Numbered from the stretch's first letter, positions 1 through 12,330 are shown. The stretch: 64,000 nt of DNA from Cristatella mucedo (GCA_009760855.2 WPIO01000067.1:1449001-1513000); one strand, 5' to 3'. The notes: generated from the letters alone by a model not told the origin. Made by a program: numbers and translations.

Positions 1-278
1 GGTGGAGTAGCCATGATTTTCCTCAACTTGTTAACTTTAAGCCTTTTTCGGATAACAAGAAAGAAGCATTTGAGTATCCGGTTCTCCGTACAAGTAGTAC
101 TAAGTTACCATACTAGGGTAGATTGTGGCTGTGCAGACTGTAATCGTAGCCTCATTTGTGACTTTGCTAAATTTCACGCTTCGACTTTGTACTGTTAATC
201 ACTCTCATCTCATCGAAGGGAATTCCTTTAAGATCTGCTTTTTAACTCGACTTATATTGTGTATAATTACTCATCTTA

Positions 279-383
279 GGTTTCACCCCTCTTCTCTTAC
301 CTCCCTCACGTCCGTCTCTAACGAAGCCGCAGCTAGAATTCTCCGGCAGATTAAAGCATGACCAGCAGCCATCTAATTTCGTT
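279..383 (+). repeat. Direct repeat of 105 bp, copy 1
   Basis: About 95 percent identical to 1028-1132 (five differences seen), with core CCTCACGTCCGTCTCTAACG. The rest of 1-1400 is LINE-like debris without an open protein. Confidence 0.8.
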
Positions 384-1027
384 ACAGAGTTTATGATTTT
401 GATCTCATGACACTCGGGCCTCGAGTATTTAACGATTGGAATACTTTTCTAGAGGTACCACTTTGGGATGCTTGTGTTTATAGGTTTCCCGGGCCTAGTC
501 TTCGCCTAGAAAACCAATTGGTTTTCTATTTTAAGTGCTCCGCTTCAGTAGCTGACGTTGAAAGTCAGAGCCAATCGAAGACCTCGTCGAATTTGCACCA
601 GTGACTAAACAGTGATGACTGTACATTAAATTCTCATGAGTACATTCCTGACACACTGACGCGAGCACGAAGCTCTGGCCTATACTTCAGCAGGCCGTCC
701 AACAAGTCAGGACTAACTGTCTGCCACTTAGCATTTGAAGATTTACTTAAATCGTCCCAAATAAGTTTCAGGACAGGTTAAGTTCGAATTCTAATGATAC
801 ATCGCATAGACCAATAACTCGGATATGCCCGTATACATTGTCAATCCTTTTCTTGACCTCAGCAAGAATACTGTCCAGGTGTCTCAGTAGGGAGTATGAA
901 GAGCGCTTCAAAAAATTCTGTATGCAGTGAAATAAAATTAAATAGTGCATATACAATGAAGAACGTGACTTCACCCCAACTGTCGTTCCTGCCTGACTGC
1001 ATCGCCTCATCCTCGTACTCATCATTC

Positions 1028-1132
1028 GGCCTCACCCCTCTTCTCTTACCTCCCTCACGTCCGTCTCTAACGAAGCCGCAGCTAGAATTCTCCGGCAGAT
1101 TAAAGCAAGACCGGCAGCCATCTAATTCCGTT
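1028..1132 (+). repeat. Direct repeat of 105 bp, copy 2
   Basis: Second copy of the block at 279-383, 749 bp downstream in the same orientation. Confidence 0.8.
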
Positions 1133-1399
1133 CGCAATAGTTATCCTTATCAGATGCATGTACCTTGTGCTAGCCCACCACTCCTAAACAGATATTCCAG
1201 ATCCATCTCTCTGTTTATTGGTGAAATCCCCTATCCATTAAGAACGCCGAGATTGCTAGGCTTGGCGTCACTAAGCCTGCCATAGAACATGAGAATTTAG
1301 GCACATTTCGTCAATCCTCCGTATCGGGCCATTATTATCCAAACCCTTTAACGAGTGATGGCCACGCAACGAACCGATTATGCCGAATAGTTTGATCTT

Positions 1400-1600
1400 G
1401 ATGCTAAGTTCCAATTGACATGCAGTGCTAGCCGCTCTGCAGGGGCTGCTTATCGGGCTTACGATGACCTACTGAACGATGCTGCTAAGGATCGACACTC
1501 TGTGCTAGTAGTCCTTGACCTTTCAGCCGCATCGAGCACTATTGACGACCGGATGCGTCTAGATCGCCTTGAGACGTGCAAGCTATCGCTAGTCCGCTGA
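1400..1600 (+). mobile_element. LINE reverse transcriptase fragment
   Basis: The frame AYRAYDDLLNDAAKDRHSVL followed by VVLDLSAASSTIDD is RT motif A of a CR1/L2/jockey-type LINE. The usual SAAFDTIDH is damaged (F and D lost). No surrounding RT motifs are clear. Confidence 0.6.
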
Positions 1601-2019
1601 TGAACTGGGCGAATCCTCGCCTCAGTCCTCAATCATCGCCTCAGGTAAAAGCATCTATATGTAAACGGCAGTCAGCCTTCAAGGGAACCCCTAAAGTACG
1701 CGGTACCTCAGGCTACGATATTTGGCACGATTCCTTTTCATCATCTAGTCTCTTCGTATGGCTGATTTCATCGTCCAACACGATCTCGGCATTCGTTTCT
1801 ATATCGGTGACCTCCAGCTAGGTGCTCTACCGTTATCTGTAACCCTCTAAGACTTGCTCCTCATCCAACTGATTGAATTACCTTAAAATCTGCATTTATT
1901 TATTTTAGTAATTTTATTAAAATAATTCGCTTCCAGTTGGCTGCTAACTTCCTGAAGCGTGGAAAATACAGGAAAAGTATAATATATTTCTAAAACTTTG
2001 TATATGTCGGTAAATACGT

Positions 2020-2021
<2 letters not shown>

Positions 2022-2052
<31 letters not shown>

Positions 2053-2152
2053 GTACCAAGTATATATATACATACTGCACATTTATACATATGGTGTATA
2101 TATATATGTATATATATATATATATATTTATACATGCATATACTAGATATAT

Positions 2153-2187
<35 letters not shown>

Positions 2188-2192
2188 GGTAT
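2022..2192. repeat. TA-rich microsatellite
   Basis: Interrupted TA/ATAC array. The stretches on either side (1600-2010 and 2230-3000) show nothing recognisable. Confidence 0.9.
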
Positions 2193-3010
2193 ATATATCT
2201 CTGCTTCAGTCTTCCAATCAATCATTGATTCAATTTCACGATACTTATTGGGCTTCGCTCCCCAGCATTAGATTACCTGCTCGATGTCACTGAGCGTCTA
2301 CAAAATGCTATCGCACTATCCGATCCTTCCCATATGGTTTTATCGTGGTTATGTGCAATAAATTAAACTCTTTTTGTGGTTGAACATTTAGTTCATATGC
2401 ATCAAATGTCTGGAACTCGCTTCCGAGTATTGTCAGTCTCTGAATGATGAACTTTTCGGCCTTGATTTCTCACCTTAAGACTCGTCCGGTCCGGTCGGCT
2501 ATCCCGCTAGGCCTCTCAGAATTTGTTCTCTTTTCCGGTTTGCTTTTCTTGCTGTCTAGTCCGTAATTCAGTGCTTGTTACAGCAGAGTTCTTACTCATC
2601 GGCGGCAATGAGTGTCTCCATAATTTCTTTTGCCTGCTAGCCAAATCATGATATGTTTTCGCTTCTGCGTACTTGATACTGTGCAGGTCGCTAACCTATG
2701 CGGATTTAGTCTCTTACAGTGATAGATGAAGCCACATATAGAGATTAGGATGTTTGTAATTCAGTACTACGATGGCGCTCGATAAAAGATCTATTAATAT
2801 TACTGTTCTTTTCTAAGTTAGTGGATGTAATGCCACACGATCTAAAGAAATTTCGCAAATATTGATAGGACCAGAGCAGAGGTTGGCCAAAGTCATAAAA
2901 GACTGGTTTTTGAGCAGCACGATAAACAGCGAACGCGATAGGTAATGCAGATCTTTTAATATTCTGGAGATAGGGAAACGAGAAAAATCCGCCAGAGCAG
3001 AGCACTCATG

Positions 3011-3051
3011 CAGCATGCACCAGCATGCACCAGCATGCACCAGCATGCACC
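3011..3051 (+). repeat. 10-bp tandem repeat (AGCATGCACC)
   Basis: Four copies. From 3060 to 4020 the sequence becomes GC-rich (3380-3830), with no recognised gene. Confidence 0.85.
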
Positions 3052-4022
3052 GACTGCGCTAGACATCCTAGAGTGAAAGCACATCATGACCCCAATGAGT
3101 GCGTTGCGACTGCGGGTAGAGGTCTGATGACAAAAGAAGGTTGCAAGCCAAGTTGAATTAGCACAGGCCAGGCGGCTAGCGCCCTCAAAACAATGGTAGT
3201 ACTGAGAGCGTATGCCAATATTACCTCATTAAGATAAAATTATCCAAGGTCCAGTAAGCTAAGGTCGGATCAACCGATGCACTACGATTGGTCAGCGAAC
3301 TGGCGAAGTCAGACAAGCAATGCCGGTGGCTAGCTGTAAACCAGCGGTTGACCAGCAGAAGCCCGTGAGAGGCGCTGCAGGTGGCGGCGGCGGCGGCGGC
3401 GGCTGGGGCGGCGGCGCTACTGTTCCGCTCTACGCACTTGACTATCACTCGCGGTAGGCCGAGCCGTGCCGAAGAAGCGATGACCAAGTGCCGCTCTCAT
3501 CTTTTAGGCGGTGCGAATGCGACACTCGTTATTGCGTCGCCATGTCCGCCGGCGTGTGCTCGTGCGAACGTCGGCTCTGGGAAAAAGCTTGGGAGCACGC
3601 CGCGACGGCTGAGCCGGGCTCCATAGCGGCGAGATGCGGAACGCGTGCGCGGCGAGAGAGAGAGGCGCGAGGCGGACGCAGCGGACGGCACCCAAACGAA
3701 CGGACGCACGGATGCGGCTCCTTGCACTACTACTCGGAGCCACCACGTGATGTGAATCCGAGAGAATTCCGCAAGGAGACCGAGCCGTCCGCACAGCGGA
3801 ATCTTGCGATGCAGGACAGAGAGACAATTACAGATGCGGGAGATTAAATAACTGCGTCAGTCGCAGTCGTCCACGGTTCACCGCATCCGCTTTTTGTCAC
3901 GTAAGTCGCAGTCGATATCCTCGCGTTCGCAATTTTCGTGAACGTCTGGGGAATTTCTCTAGACGCGAGAACGGCGAGCAACGTTGTTCAACACTCTAAG
4001 GGTTAAATGTCGGAAAAGACGG

Positions 4023-4028
4023 TTTATT
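4023..4028 (-). promoter_or_regulatory. Polyadenylation signal of lipocalin A
   Basis: AATAAA on the minus strand, about 45 bases past the stop codon of lipocalin A. Position and sequence fit a canonical animal poly(A) signal. Confidence 0.6.
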
Positions 4029-4071
4029 CGACTAAGATAGCTGTACAAGAATGAAGCGCACGCTATTTTAT

Positions 4072-7000
4072 CTAGTTACAATCTTGAGGGGTTACTTCCA
4101 TTCCAGATGGATCGATTCCAATCGCTCTGTACACCCGGTTGGCCTGTTCGATGAGCGCGTCGCCCACCTGGGCCTGACGCGTGAGTATCCAGCCAAACTG
4201 CGTGCTGAAGGTGTTGCCCAAAAAGCTGCTGCACGAGTACACGACGCTGTAATTGTCGTAATCGGTCGCCAACACCTTGTAGTCACCCCACGGCTTATCT
4301 GAAACGGCAAGTCGTCGTACAAACTATCGCTACTGCAGACGACTACTGCACCAAGCAAAGAAGAGGACGGTTTGATTAAAACAAAGATACAAAAACGAAA
4401 TTGTTATACCACGATAAGGGAACTAAATATTTATTTTACGAAATTAAAGTATTCGGGAAAAGAAACGTACGCAACTCCACTTCAATAGGACGAAATTAAC
4501 GGGCTCTGGAAATGAAAAATTTTGCAACTTATCTGAGATAGGATGAGCCTTTGCAATACGTGCTAGATACGTAACTAAGCGGCAACCGTTTTTCAAAAGC
4601 TGCTAAATGCGATTGCGCTAAATTTAGTTTTCGTTTCTTTGATATCTCGACGGTAGCAATCTTTCACGCGACGTTGGAAATGTAATTTAAAATTACGTGG
4701 AAGAACATGCTACGCGACTCATAAATAACCGAAGCTATGACCACGCGGCTGTAAGATTTAGCCTCAGTCCGAATGATAGGCAATTCGCAACCTCCATCCG
4801 AGGCATCAAAATGCAGCCATCGTCTATTCCAGTTATCCGCTTTGTTAGTGCTTTGGTTGGAGTGCCGTGCAACAACTGTAAGCATCCTTCCCGGTATGTG
4901 TGCGTGTGTGTGTGCGTGTGTGCGCGCGTGTGTGTGTGCGTGTGTGTGTGTGTGTGTGTGCGTGTGTGCGTGTGTGTGCGTGTGTATGTGTGCGTGTGTG
5001 TGTGCGTGTGTGTATGCGTGCGTGCGTGTGTGAGCGTACGTGTGTGTGTGTGTGTGTGTGTGTGTGTCACTCCACAAAGCCATAACGACTATGTGGGGTG
5101 TTACGCGGGAGGGTTTTGTATAGCGCACTCCCAACAGACTTTGTCTCACGCAACAAAGTGAAAGTGGGAAGCATAGCAGAGTGAGAAGAACAGTCGAGGT
5201 AGTGAGTAGCGTGGAAGTAGCAAATCAGGACCGCTGAAAAGGATGAGCCATAGTCAGCAGTAGAAGAGTCGTTGTGTAAAAATTGTGGAAGCGAGTTCCA
5301 CACCGTCTAGGACCTGCAGAGCCAAAGCTTCTGTCGCCAACGGCCTTTAAGCAGAAAAATGTGCTCTGTATCCTTTGATGAACCGGCATCGTTAATAGCT
5401 TGTTTAGCAAAGGAGACACGTGCTCAAAACTCTGGGACTTTAAGACAAACCTTGCAGCAACATTCACAGTAAACTGCAGTGGCCTTGATTTTTTCTTTCG
5501 TAGCCCAGCAAAAATGTAATTACAATAATCAAGCTGAGACAAGAACAAAGAAGCTCTAGTTAGTAATCAAATTAAAGGTCATTCGCAGCAACGTCCAATC
5601 CCTTGAAATGCACGAACTACAATTCAAAAAGTTGAGATGCCAACAAACTATAATTGTAGAGCGATCTATGAAAGGACTAGATATTACGAACGGATTACGT
5701 TTTTACGTACATATCGCAGGTAGACGCAGGATTAGTATAATGCGAGATGCCGCATCGAACCGGCGAGAAAAGAAAACGATCCCACACCGCGAAGTGATGT
5801 CTAAGAAATTAAAACCCGCGTTTTTTGGTTTAGCTAACGTTACCCTTCACGCAGCAGCAGCACTTCGCCGCATGCACAGTTTTGCGCACGCACCGTTTTC
5901 TCCTCTTTTTCTCTCATTTTGCACGCGATGCGTTCATCTTTTCTTTTGCATTTTTTGCATTTGTCTCTCTGCTTTCTTCCGATCTACATGACTGTGCTCG
6001 AGTCCTGGTTACACGAGGCCACCCGACAAGCACCAGTGCCGCTACTTTCAATAGAGTCACACCATCTACTCATCATCCATCATGGATGATGAGTAGATGG
6101 ACGATCTACCATCCACGCATTAATAGCATCCATCTACTCATATACTACTCCATCTACATGCACCACTCTACTCACCCATCATCCATTTATAGCTGCGACT
6201 TTTTTCAAGAAAATCTTGAGAATAAAGTTAGCTAACTTGAGGTAAAAGTTAAGGTACAATTTCTTCAAGTTAGCTTTCTTTAAGCTTTCTTTAAGAGCCC
6301 ACTAACTGAGAAAATACCCGCCGAAGTCTTCGCTCGTCAAAGGAATAGCGCTGGCGCAACGAAATGAGTGCCAATCGTCCAATCGCCTCGTCTCTCGCCT
6401 ATTTTTGCCGCTGCCCCGACTTTCAACCCCCCCACCCAAAACAGCACGCGTGGTCGCTTGGTTTTTGAGTCGCTATCCCGTACAATGTGCGTGGCGCCTT
6501 CGCGCGTCAGTCCAAGCGGAAAACGTGAGCAGCGGTTGAATATGCATTCAAGTGAGCAGGTGGTAAACTCACCCGCGAAGCGGACGTGGCACCAAGCCGG
6601 CTCGTCCTTCTCACAGTAGGCCGATCCTAGCTTGTAGCCTCTCTGTCCCTGGCTGAAACGCCGCGCCGCGGCGTCCGGATTGAAAGCCGCTCGGCGACGG
6701 TGCGCCACTTCAAGCCGGCTTAGCGGCACGGCGACCTTGCTCTCACCGGGCAGAGTGCCGCTGCTTCCGCCGTTGCCGTGGCAGCTGAGAAATGTGAGCA
6801 AGCTGGGCATAGCGTGACCTGTCACCTCGTGATGAAGCCCGAGTTGTTCACTTGAACGAAGCCCGTCGGCAGGACCTCGTACTCGGCCTCCACGCACGTC
6901 TGGCCGACTTCAAAAGCGGCGAAGAAGCGTCTCTGCTCGTACCACTTGCCGGTAAAGTACTGAAATAAAGGTTAAAAGGTCATTCGATGCGTCGCGACGA

Positions 7001-7383
7001 GGCAAAGTGGGCTGACGGTCGCTTAGAATCGGAGCACAAAGGCCAGAGCTCTTCAATAAACAGAATTTAAGAAAAGGCAAACCAAAAGAAATAATGCTCG
7101 TCGAGCGTGAACGAGCTTACGCCTGCTTCAATTCGTAGATTAACATCGATCTACGGTGGCCGTCATCGTAATTGCAAGCGACATTCTTGGAAACTATTTT
7201 AGCGTGGAGGCACAACCAGGGAGCGTGGTCTCAGCTGCTAGCAATGTCGCGCGGGTTCTTCAACTCTACCTTTTCGGCGACGAAGTTCTGCTGGTACTTG
7301 ATGTCCGGGCACATGCCGAAGAATGGACTCTGAGCACGGACCGCTCCGAGGAGCGCGATGAATGCGCACGCGAGTGCGAGCAT
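4072..7383 (-). CDS. Lipocalin A, secreted apolipoprotein D-like, 4 exons
   Basis: Coding exons are 7270-7383, 6826-6959, 6573-6652 and 4072-4298, giving 184 codons before TAG. All introns are GT-AG, in phases 0, 2 and 1. The product should be an extracellular beta-barrel carrier of a small hydrophobic ligand; ligand unknown. Residues 1-17 form a signal peptide (MLALACAF..., cleavage after VRA). The lipocalin GxW box is GKW at residues 42-44, TDY at 121-123, and the third-region arginine is in WILTR. Cysteines at 25, 60, 132 and 183 match the two apolipoprotein D disulfides; a further pair at 96 and 104 is shared by the intact copies and could form a third. The ATG was chosen because it starts the signal peptide and is conserved in D, E and G. 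The third intron (2.3 kb) holds a TG array, a LINE 1 tail and a perfect hairpin. Closest relative in the window is pseudogene C. Family assignment is firm; individual function is inferred. Confidence 0.9.
4896..5068 (+). repeat. TG/TGCG microsatellite
   Basis: About 170 bp of TG with regular GC interruptions, in intron 3 of lipocalin A, immediately beside a LINE 1 tail. Confidence 0.9.
5069..5552 (-). mobile_element. LINE family 1 3' fragment
   Basis: Minus-strand reading gives [11 protein letters not shown], then [32 protein letters not shown] and LLRETKSVG, the family 1 C terminus, with frame changes. It abuts the TG array at 4896-5068. Located in intron 3 of lipocalin A. Confidence 0.8.
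6062..6100. repeat. Perfect hairpin, 18-bp stem, 3-base loop
   Basis: CCATCTACTCATCATCCA is followed after TCA by its exact reverse complement. In intron 3 of lipocalin A. The next 90 bp repeat CATCTACTC/CATCCA words. Confidence 0.9.
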
Positions 7384-7519
7384 GGTGTGGCGTTCCGCGC
7401 TCAGATCAGAGCTACTCGAGAGACGGCGGAAAAACTCGCGGCGAAGATGCGACGCTGCCCAGAGCATGCGCTTAAATGCGCTCGTCTCGCTAGTCGCTCG
7501 CGCCAGCGCCGCATGACCG

Positions 7520-7633
7520 ACCGTTACGTAAATCCGCGGGCAGCTGCCGTTTCTCAGCGTCGCGTCTTATCTCCCCTGGTCAGATTGGCTGGTCAAGCGG
7601 CAGCTGCGCGACCGCGAACAAAGTTCGCCGCCG
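7520..7633 (-). promoter_or_regulatory. Promoter module of lipocalin A, shared with C and F
   Basis: This block lies about 140-250 bp upstream of the lipocalin A start. In gene orientation it contains, in order, a CCAGNNTGGC-like stretch, a GATA-type site (AGATAAG), a CAGCTG E-box and a TTACGTAA-type sequence where a TATA box would lie. The same order and spacing recur upstream of pseudogene C (24311-24430) and orphan exon F (43451-43561). Conservation in copies whose coding parts are broken suggests recent shared ancestry; regulatory function is inferred. Confidence 0.6.
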
Positions 7634-8339
7634 CCGTCGCCGTCGTGCAAGTGAGCAAGCGAGCGAGAGAGCGAGAGAGCGGCGCTCGTGCGAGCGACGG
7701 AACTCGTCCGTCGACGCCGGCCGGTGCAGCGCCTCGCGATTAGAAACTATGAGCTCGGTCGCGCTAAGTTGAAGCCGCCGCAGACCGTTTGCGAAATAGA
7801 CAGATAGCCACGCAAACCAATACGGGGACGATTCAGCAGCAGCCGCCGCCGAGGCTTTGGGGCAGCGCGGCATTCCGCGCGCGACCAATAAATACCCAGT
7901 ATACGACGCGTTCGCCTGGCCTCATTCGCTCTCCTGCGACGGAGTGGCTGAAAGACCGCCGTCCGTTGTTCCGTCGCAGAGGCTCCGAATACGAGCCGAT
8001 GGCGGCGTCACGCGTCGTCTGACGCCAGAGATTTGTGACGTTGCCGGAAGTGGCTGAGACGGCAGCCGCTGGCTCGCATCCTTCGGCATTGGCGGACGGC
8101 GTTGAGCGCGTTCGTCGTCTAATCATCCCTCGATGCATCGATTTTGAGACTCACTTGGGCAGCGGCTCTTTCTCCTGACTCCTCGGTCGCCGCCGCCGCC
8201 GATGCAGCCGTTGTCGAGACGCTTAAGGTGAACGTAAGGCTTGCCGCGTCGCGACCGCGTGACCTCTCCCGCTCCAGAACCCAGACTGCTTTTGGTCGTG
8301 CGAGACGCTCGGCAGGTGCTCGACTTTAATAGTCGTTGA

Positions 8340-9860
8340 GAACGAGATTTACAAGCCCGGCGGCGAGTCTGACGTGGCCGCCGGTGACAGCCGTCAGCGT
8401 GTTTCGAGGCAAGTACCATATTCGGAGGTCGAGGACGCCGAGGTCCAGAGCTGGCTGAAGGCCGTGGAAAAGATCCTACCGATGGACTTACCCCTGAGCC
8501 TCGGTGTATACTGGGGCGTGGACCACGCTGTTGTAATAGAACCAATCAAAGTGACACCATCGATTCTCATCAATGGGATTAAACAAAAAATAATTAAATT
8601 TGTGTTCATGGCAAGAGCTTAACCTCATCATATACAAGCGCTTTCCATACGCCGCTCTGGTCGAGCCAATGACCCCAGTCGTTTAGTAAGGATGTCTCTG
8701 CCGGCGTTAGTCTCAGTGGCCAGGTGGGGGGGCTTTGCATAAGATGCAACCAGCCCGGCTATCACGCTTCAAAAGGAGTGTCGCTGAAGTGCTTTCGTTG
8801 AGGACAGCACGTTCATTGATCGCTTAAGTATCGCTTTCCTCTAACGCGCGTCAATTGCGGATGTATCCGGGGTGTCTGCTCGCCCGTATCCGCCCGAACC
8901 GAGGTGCCGGTTGGTGCGGTGCCTATAGGTCCAATGTGAGCGGCCGGCCTGCAGGCTGGCCGCCGACTATTTCAGCCCGGCCAACTATCGTAATCGAGAC
9001 AGCGGCCGAATCCTATAAATCTGTTACTACTCGCGGGTAGGCTTCGTTGCACTGGAAAAGACGGCTCCGGTAGAGGCGAACGCCCTCGAACTCGAACCGG
9101 CGGCCGCTCGGCTGGCTTGCAGCCCGTCCTTGAACTGGTCAGCACGACGTCATCTTCCCGATCCTCTGTTATGGCCAATCGTTCTGCCGATTGCGTACGT
9201 GCAAACTACTTCGTTGGTCATGCAGTTGTAATCTCCTTCGAATAACGGCACCAGTCGTACGCCATAGCGATCGTCTTCGGATGCGACTTTCAGCTCCGCA
9301 CGTCGGCTGGCAGTTCCTGCGCTCTCTTGAGACCGCGAATCAGAAGAAAGTTTTTCGAACAATCCTCTGCCATCTCTTTTGGGATGGAGCGCCATTCGAA
9401 TCGGATTGATGAGCGCGCTTCCTGCTTGAACACCCTAACCTTCGTCGGTTAGCCCAACGACGTCTGGCTGCAGATGAGAAGTCTCGCGTTCAGACGTCGA
9501 AGCCCCGGCGGCGGCGCTCTTGGCTGCGGCGGCGGCGGTAGCCGAGGCGGAGTCTGACTTTCCTTTCTCTTGGCAACTCTCGAGGTTTAAGAGTCGCCTG
9601 CAGTGATTCAATCCTGAAACGGCCACTACAGGCGTAAAGACCGCTACAGCAGCTATGATACCTTTTAGTAGTGAGGCTGTTCACGTCCAACGGCCAAGCA
9701 AAGAGGTGGGGAACAGACGTGCCTGGCCGCCATGGTCAACGGAGGACCAAATACAAATTGGCTAGTGCGATTCTTGAAAACAATTCAATTGATAGTGCCA
9801 ATCTTGATTTAAAGCAAGTCCTTGTTTCAACGGACTTGACTTTAACGGGCTGAGCTAGTT
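8340..9860. other. Unassigned region with protein-like patches
   Basis: A plus-strand frame at 8374-8620 contains VEDAEVQSWLKAVEKILPMD. Minus-strand frames contain YGVRLVPLFEGDYNCMTNEV (about 9270-9200) and GRRFEFEGVRLYRSRLFQCN (about 9110-9040, followed by a GT). I do not recognise any family. They could be exons of an unknown gene or old element remains. No promoter or complete ORF is visible. Confidence 0.3.
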
Positions 9861-10055
9861 AAGCATGTTTAAAGTCTTCTACCAAGCTAGTCTTAGCCAG
9901 CTGTGCCAGCCAAGCACCCACGCTAGAGCTCATCCGGTCCACGAAGTCTTGCTGACTGGATATTATCTGCTACTCACACTGAATGTTCGTCGCCTAAGCA
10001 GTAAGTTTAAGAAAGCAATTAGTAAGATTGTTTATTTTATCTTTCAGCCCTCTTG
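9860..10055 (+). mobile_element. Possible LINE endonuclease fragment
   Basis: LLLTLNVRRLSSKFKKAI resembles the opening NVRSL...K strand of a LINE AP-endonuclease. Nothing else of the domain is recognisable. Confidence 0.35.
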
Positions 10056-10059
10056 GAAA

Positions 10060-11160
10060 CATTGTGTGCATTGAATCACTCTGGTAGCAGCAGGACACCT
10101 GCGGAGTTTCCTCCTGCTCAAGCAACGACTACCTGTTCCGGGCCAGAATGGTTCCAGCTACACTTGTTGTACCAACGGATGATGCAGTGAAGCCCTATTG
10201 CAGGGAATATCTGCCTCATCCCCCAATTTTGTCCGTTTGCTTCCCTTTCGCTCTCCTGGCTGCTAACGACGGAATATATACGGTAAATCTCAGAGACGAT
10301 GCACGTGTCACGCAGGCACTCGGGCATGCAGGAGGCGAAGTTCTGTCGACTCTGCTGCTTCCGCTGTTGCTCGCTTCCCGTTCGACATTCTGCTGCATGG
10401 TTCATGGGCATCGCTCATGAACCCATGAACCCATGGACCATGAACCTTGCAGCAGAACGGATTGGATCGCTCTTACCCTTTGACGCCCGGGCTTGCTTTT
10501 CCTTGGCTATCGGCCGCGGGATGGTGCGAATTTTCCTGTACACAGTTACTAGGAAACGCTACGGCAAGCGTCATCACCTTCGGTAATTAAGTCCCAGTTA
10601 CCCAGCATGGCGGCGCCATTATGGACTCAACGTTTACTCCTAAGAGCGTGGATGCTTGCTTTCGGTGCCTGTCAGGTTTGGAAACAGAAAAGGACTATTT
10701 TGGGTGACCAGAAGAATGTGTCGCGGTGACTTGAGTCCGACCAATATAGCACCACCCACAGCCACTCGTTTGGCACTGAACTCGGTTAATTTCCAAAGCC
10801 TTGTGCGTCGCAGTGCTAATTTAATGCTCGTGCCTGAACAAAGGTATCGCTTTAGTTTGACTCAGTTTGCAGTGCCCTTTGTCGGCCACGAGCGAAAGGA
10901 AACTTGAACTAAGCTGCTGTGCCGCAGCAGTTCTGTGATGCCGATGGTCGAGGCATGACCTGAACCGTCTAGTAGAGGCCCGTCCGATGATGCACAACAG
11001 CTTGTGACCACTGACAGGTGCGTTGAGGCAAATGACACCTTGCTACGGCCAGACGTTGCTATGGACGAGGCAATCACGGTCATCTTTGCAGACATCTCAA
11101 AGCTGCTTGGAAATAACGAGGATGCCATCGAGAAGGCCACCGTCTGGCTGATCACCAAAT
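10060..11160. other. Unassigned sequence with one coding-like stretch
   Basis: The plus strand from about 10960 to 11165 reads VTTDRCVEANDTLLRPDVAM then DEAITVIFADISKLLGNNED and AIEKATVWLITKYASL, where it is cut by the tail of the minus-strand LINE 2. Upstream, 10656-10907 is also open. No family recognised. Confidence 0.3.
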
Positions 11161-11162
11161 AC

Positions 11163-12330
11163 GCATCCCTAATTAAAATAATAATAATGATACACTTGAT
11201 AAATAACCCTCAAAGAACCCAATCTTGCTAGGCACTTTACATGTTCTGCAGAGGAAAACGCGATTGAATGGTGAGTGGTATCATGCTTGATAAACAACAT
11301 GAATAACTTGGTCAGGGTTGAAGTGCACTGGGTCAGCATGCGAATGTGGTTAGTTGCAGCATGCAGTGTCAACACGCATATGCACATAAAGGAAGAATCA
11401 AAGGGACCCACTAAATGCTGACCGAAATAGGTGCGTTTTTAAGTTCTTTTTCAATAATGTGGTCAAGTCAGGGGATATTGTGACGGAAGTCGGAAGTGAG
11501 TTCCAGGGTTTGGGAGCATACGAACTAAACGTACTGTCTCCAAAGGATTTGAGGTTTGTACAAGGTATAGGTAAACAGTTAGTTACCAAAATGCGGGCGG
11601 TACGATGCCTTGCCTGGCGGGGAGCTGATCTGATAGGTAGCCTGGAGCTAAATAATGAAGGGACCTAAAAGTGAGCGACAAAACCTTGAAATCGATCCAT
11701 TGCTTGACTGGGAGCCAGTGCAGGTCGGCAAGAAATGGTGTGACGTGGCAACTGCGAAGCTCACGACAGACAAGCATAGCTGCAGAGTTTTGCACCAGCT
11801 GTGAGCGCCTGATTGCACATGCCTAGACCAGCAAGCAGTGAGTGACAGAAGTCAAGACACGATTTCAAAAAATCACGGACCAATTTAGATGTGGTATCTC
11901 TATCTAGACCAAACTTTAGCAATGCTACGAAGCTGAAAGTAGGCAGACTTGATTTTGGAGCTGATGTGATTGTCCAACGAAAGGTCACGTCGGAACATAA
12001 CACCTAGATTTCGTGCAGATTCAACAGATATGCTGGCAGAGCTGATTTTGAGTGTTGGCCTTTCCAATTTCCGAATCGCACTTGGTTTTTCCATATCTAG
12101 TGTTATCATAATTTAATTGAGAAATTTCGCTGCAATCCATGAGCGGATGTCATCAATACATGCAGCAATTGAGTTGAGAGAATTCAAGGCACTTGAAAGC
12201 TGGGAGCGATCAAAGCAAAGGTACAACTGAGTGTCACCCTTCGCCCACGACTTTCTTGGGCTAGGGCGGAGAGCAGCAGCCTCGTTTTGTTTCATTGTGG
12301 GATGAATCTTGTGGGTCATCGTCACCTAAA
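11163..12330 (-). mobile_element. LINE family 2, 5'-truncated, RT motif C to tail
   Basis: Minus-strand frames read DTQLYLCFDRSQLSSALNSL (motif C region, YADD damaged), RNLGVMFRRDLSLDNHI, VCRELRSCHVTPFLADLHWL, APGYLSDQLP, TNLKSFGDSTFSSYAPKPWN and FKSAFSGSL-type end. The noncoding 3' end is the family 2 signature GCGC/GCACTTTATCAAGTG-like stem and an ATT repeat (11163-11195). Frameshifts throughout. Confidence 0.85.

Noticed and set aside
4664-5161. ORFs rich in HTHTHT or CVCVCV over the TG array
   Set aside because: They are translations of a dinucleotide repeat with no protein features outside it.
6337-6897. 186-codon minus-strand ORF as a single gene
   Set aside because: It runs through lipocalin A exon 3, intron 2 and exon 2 out of frame with the conserved lipocalin reading; the spliced model explains the conserved residues better.
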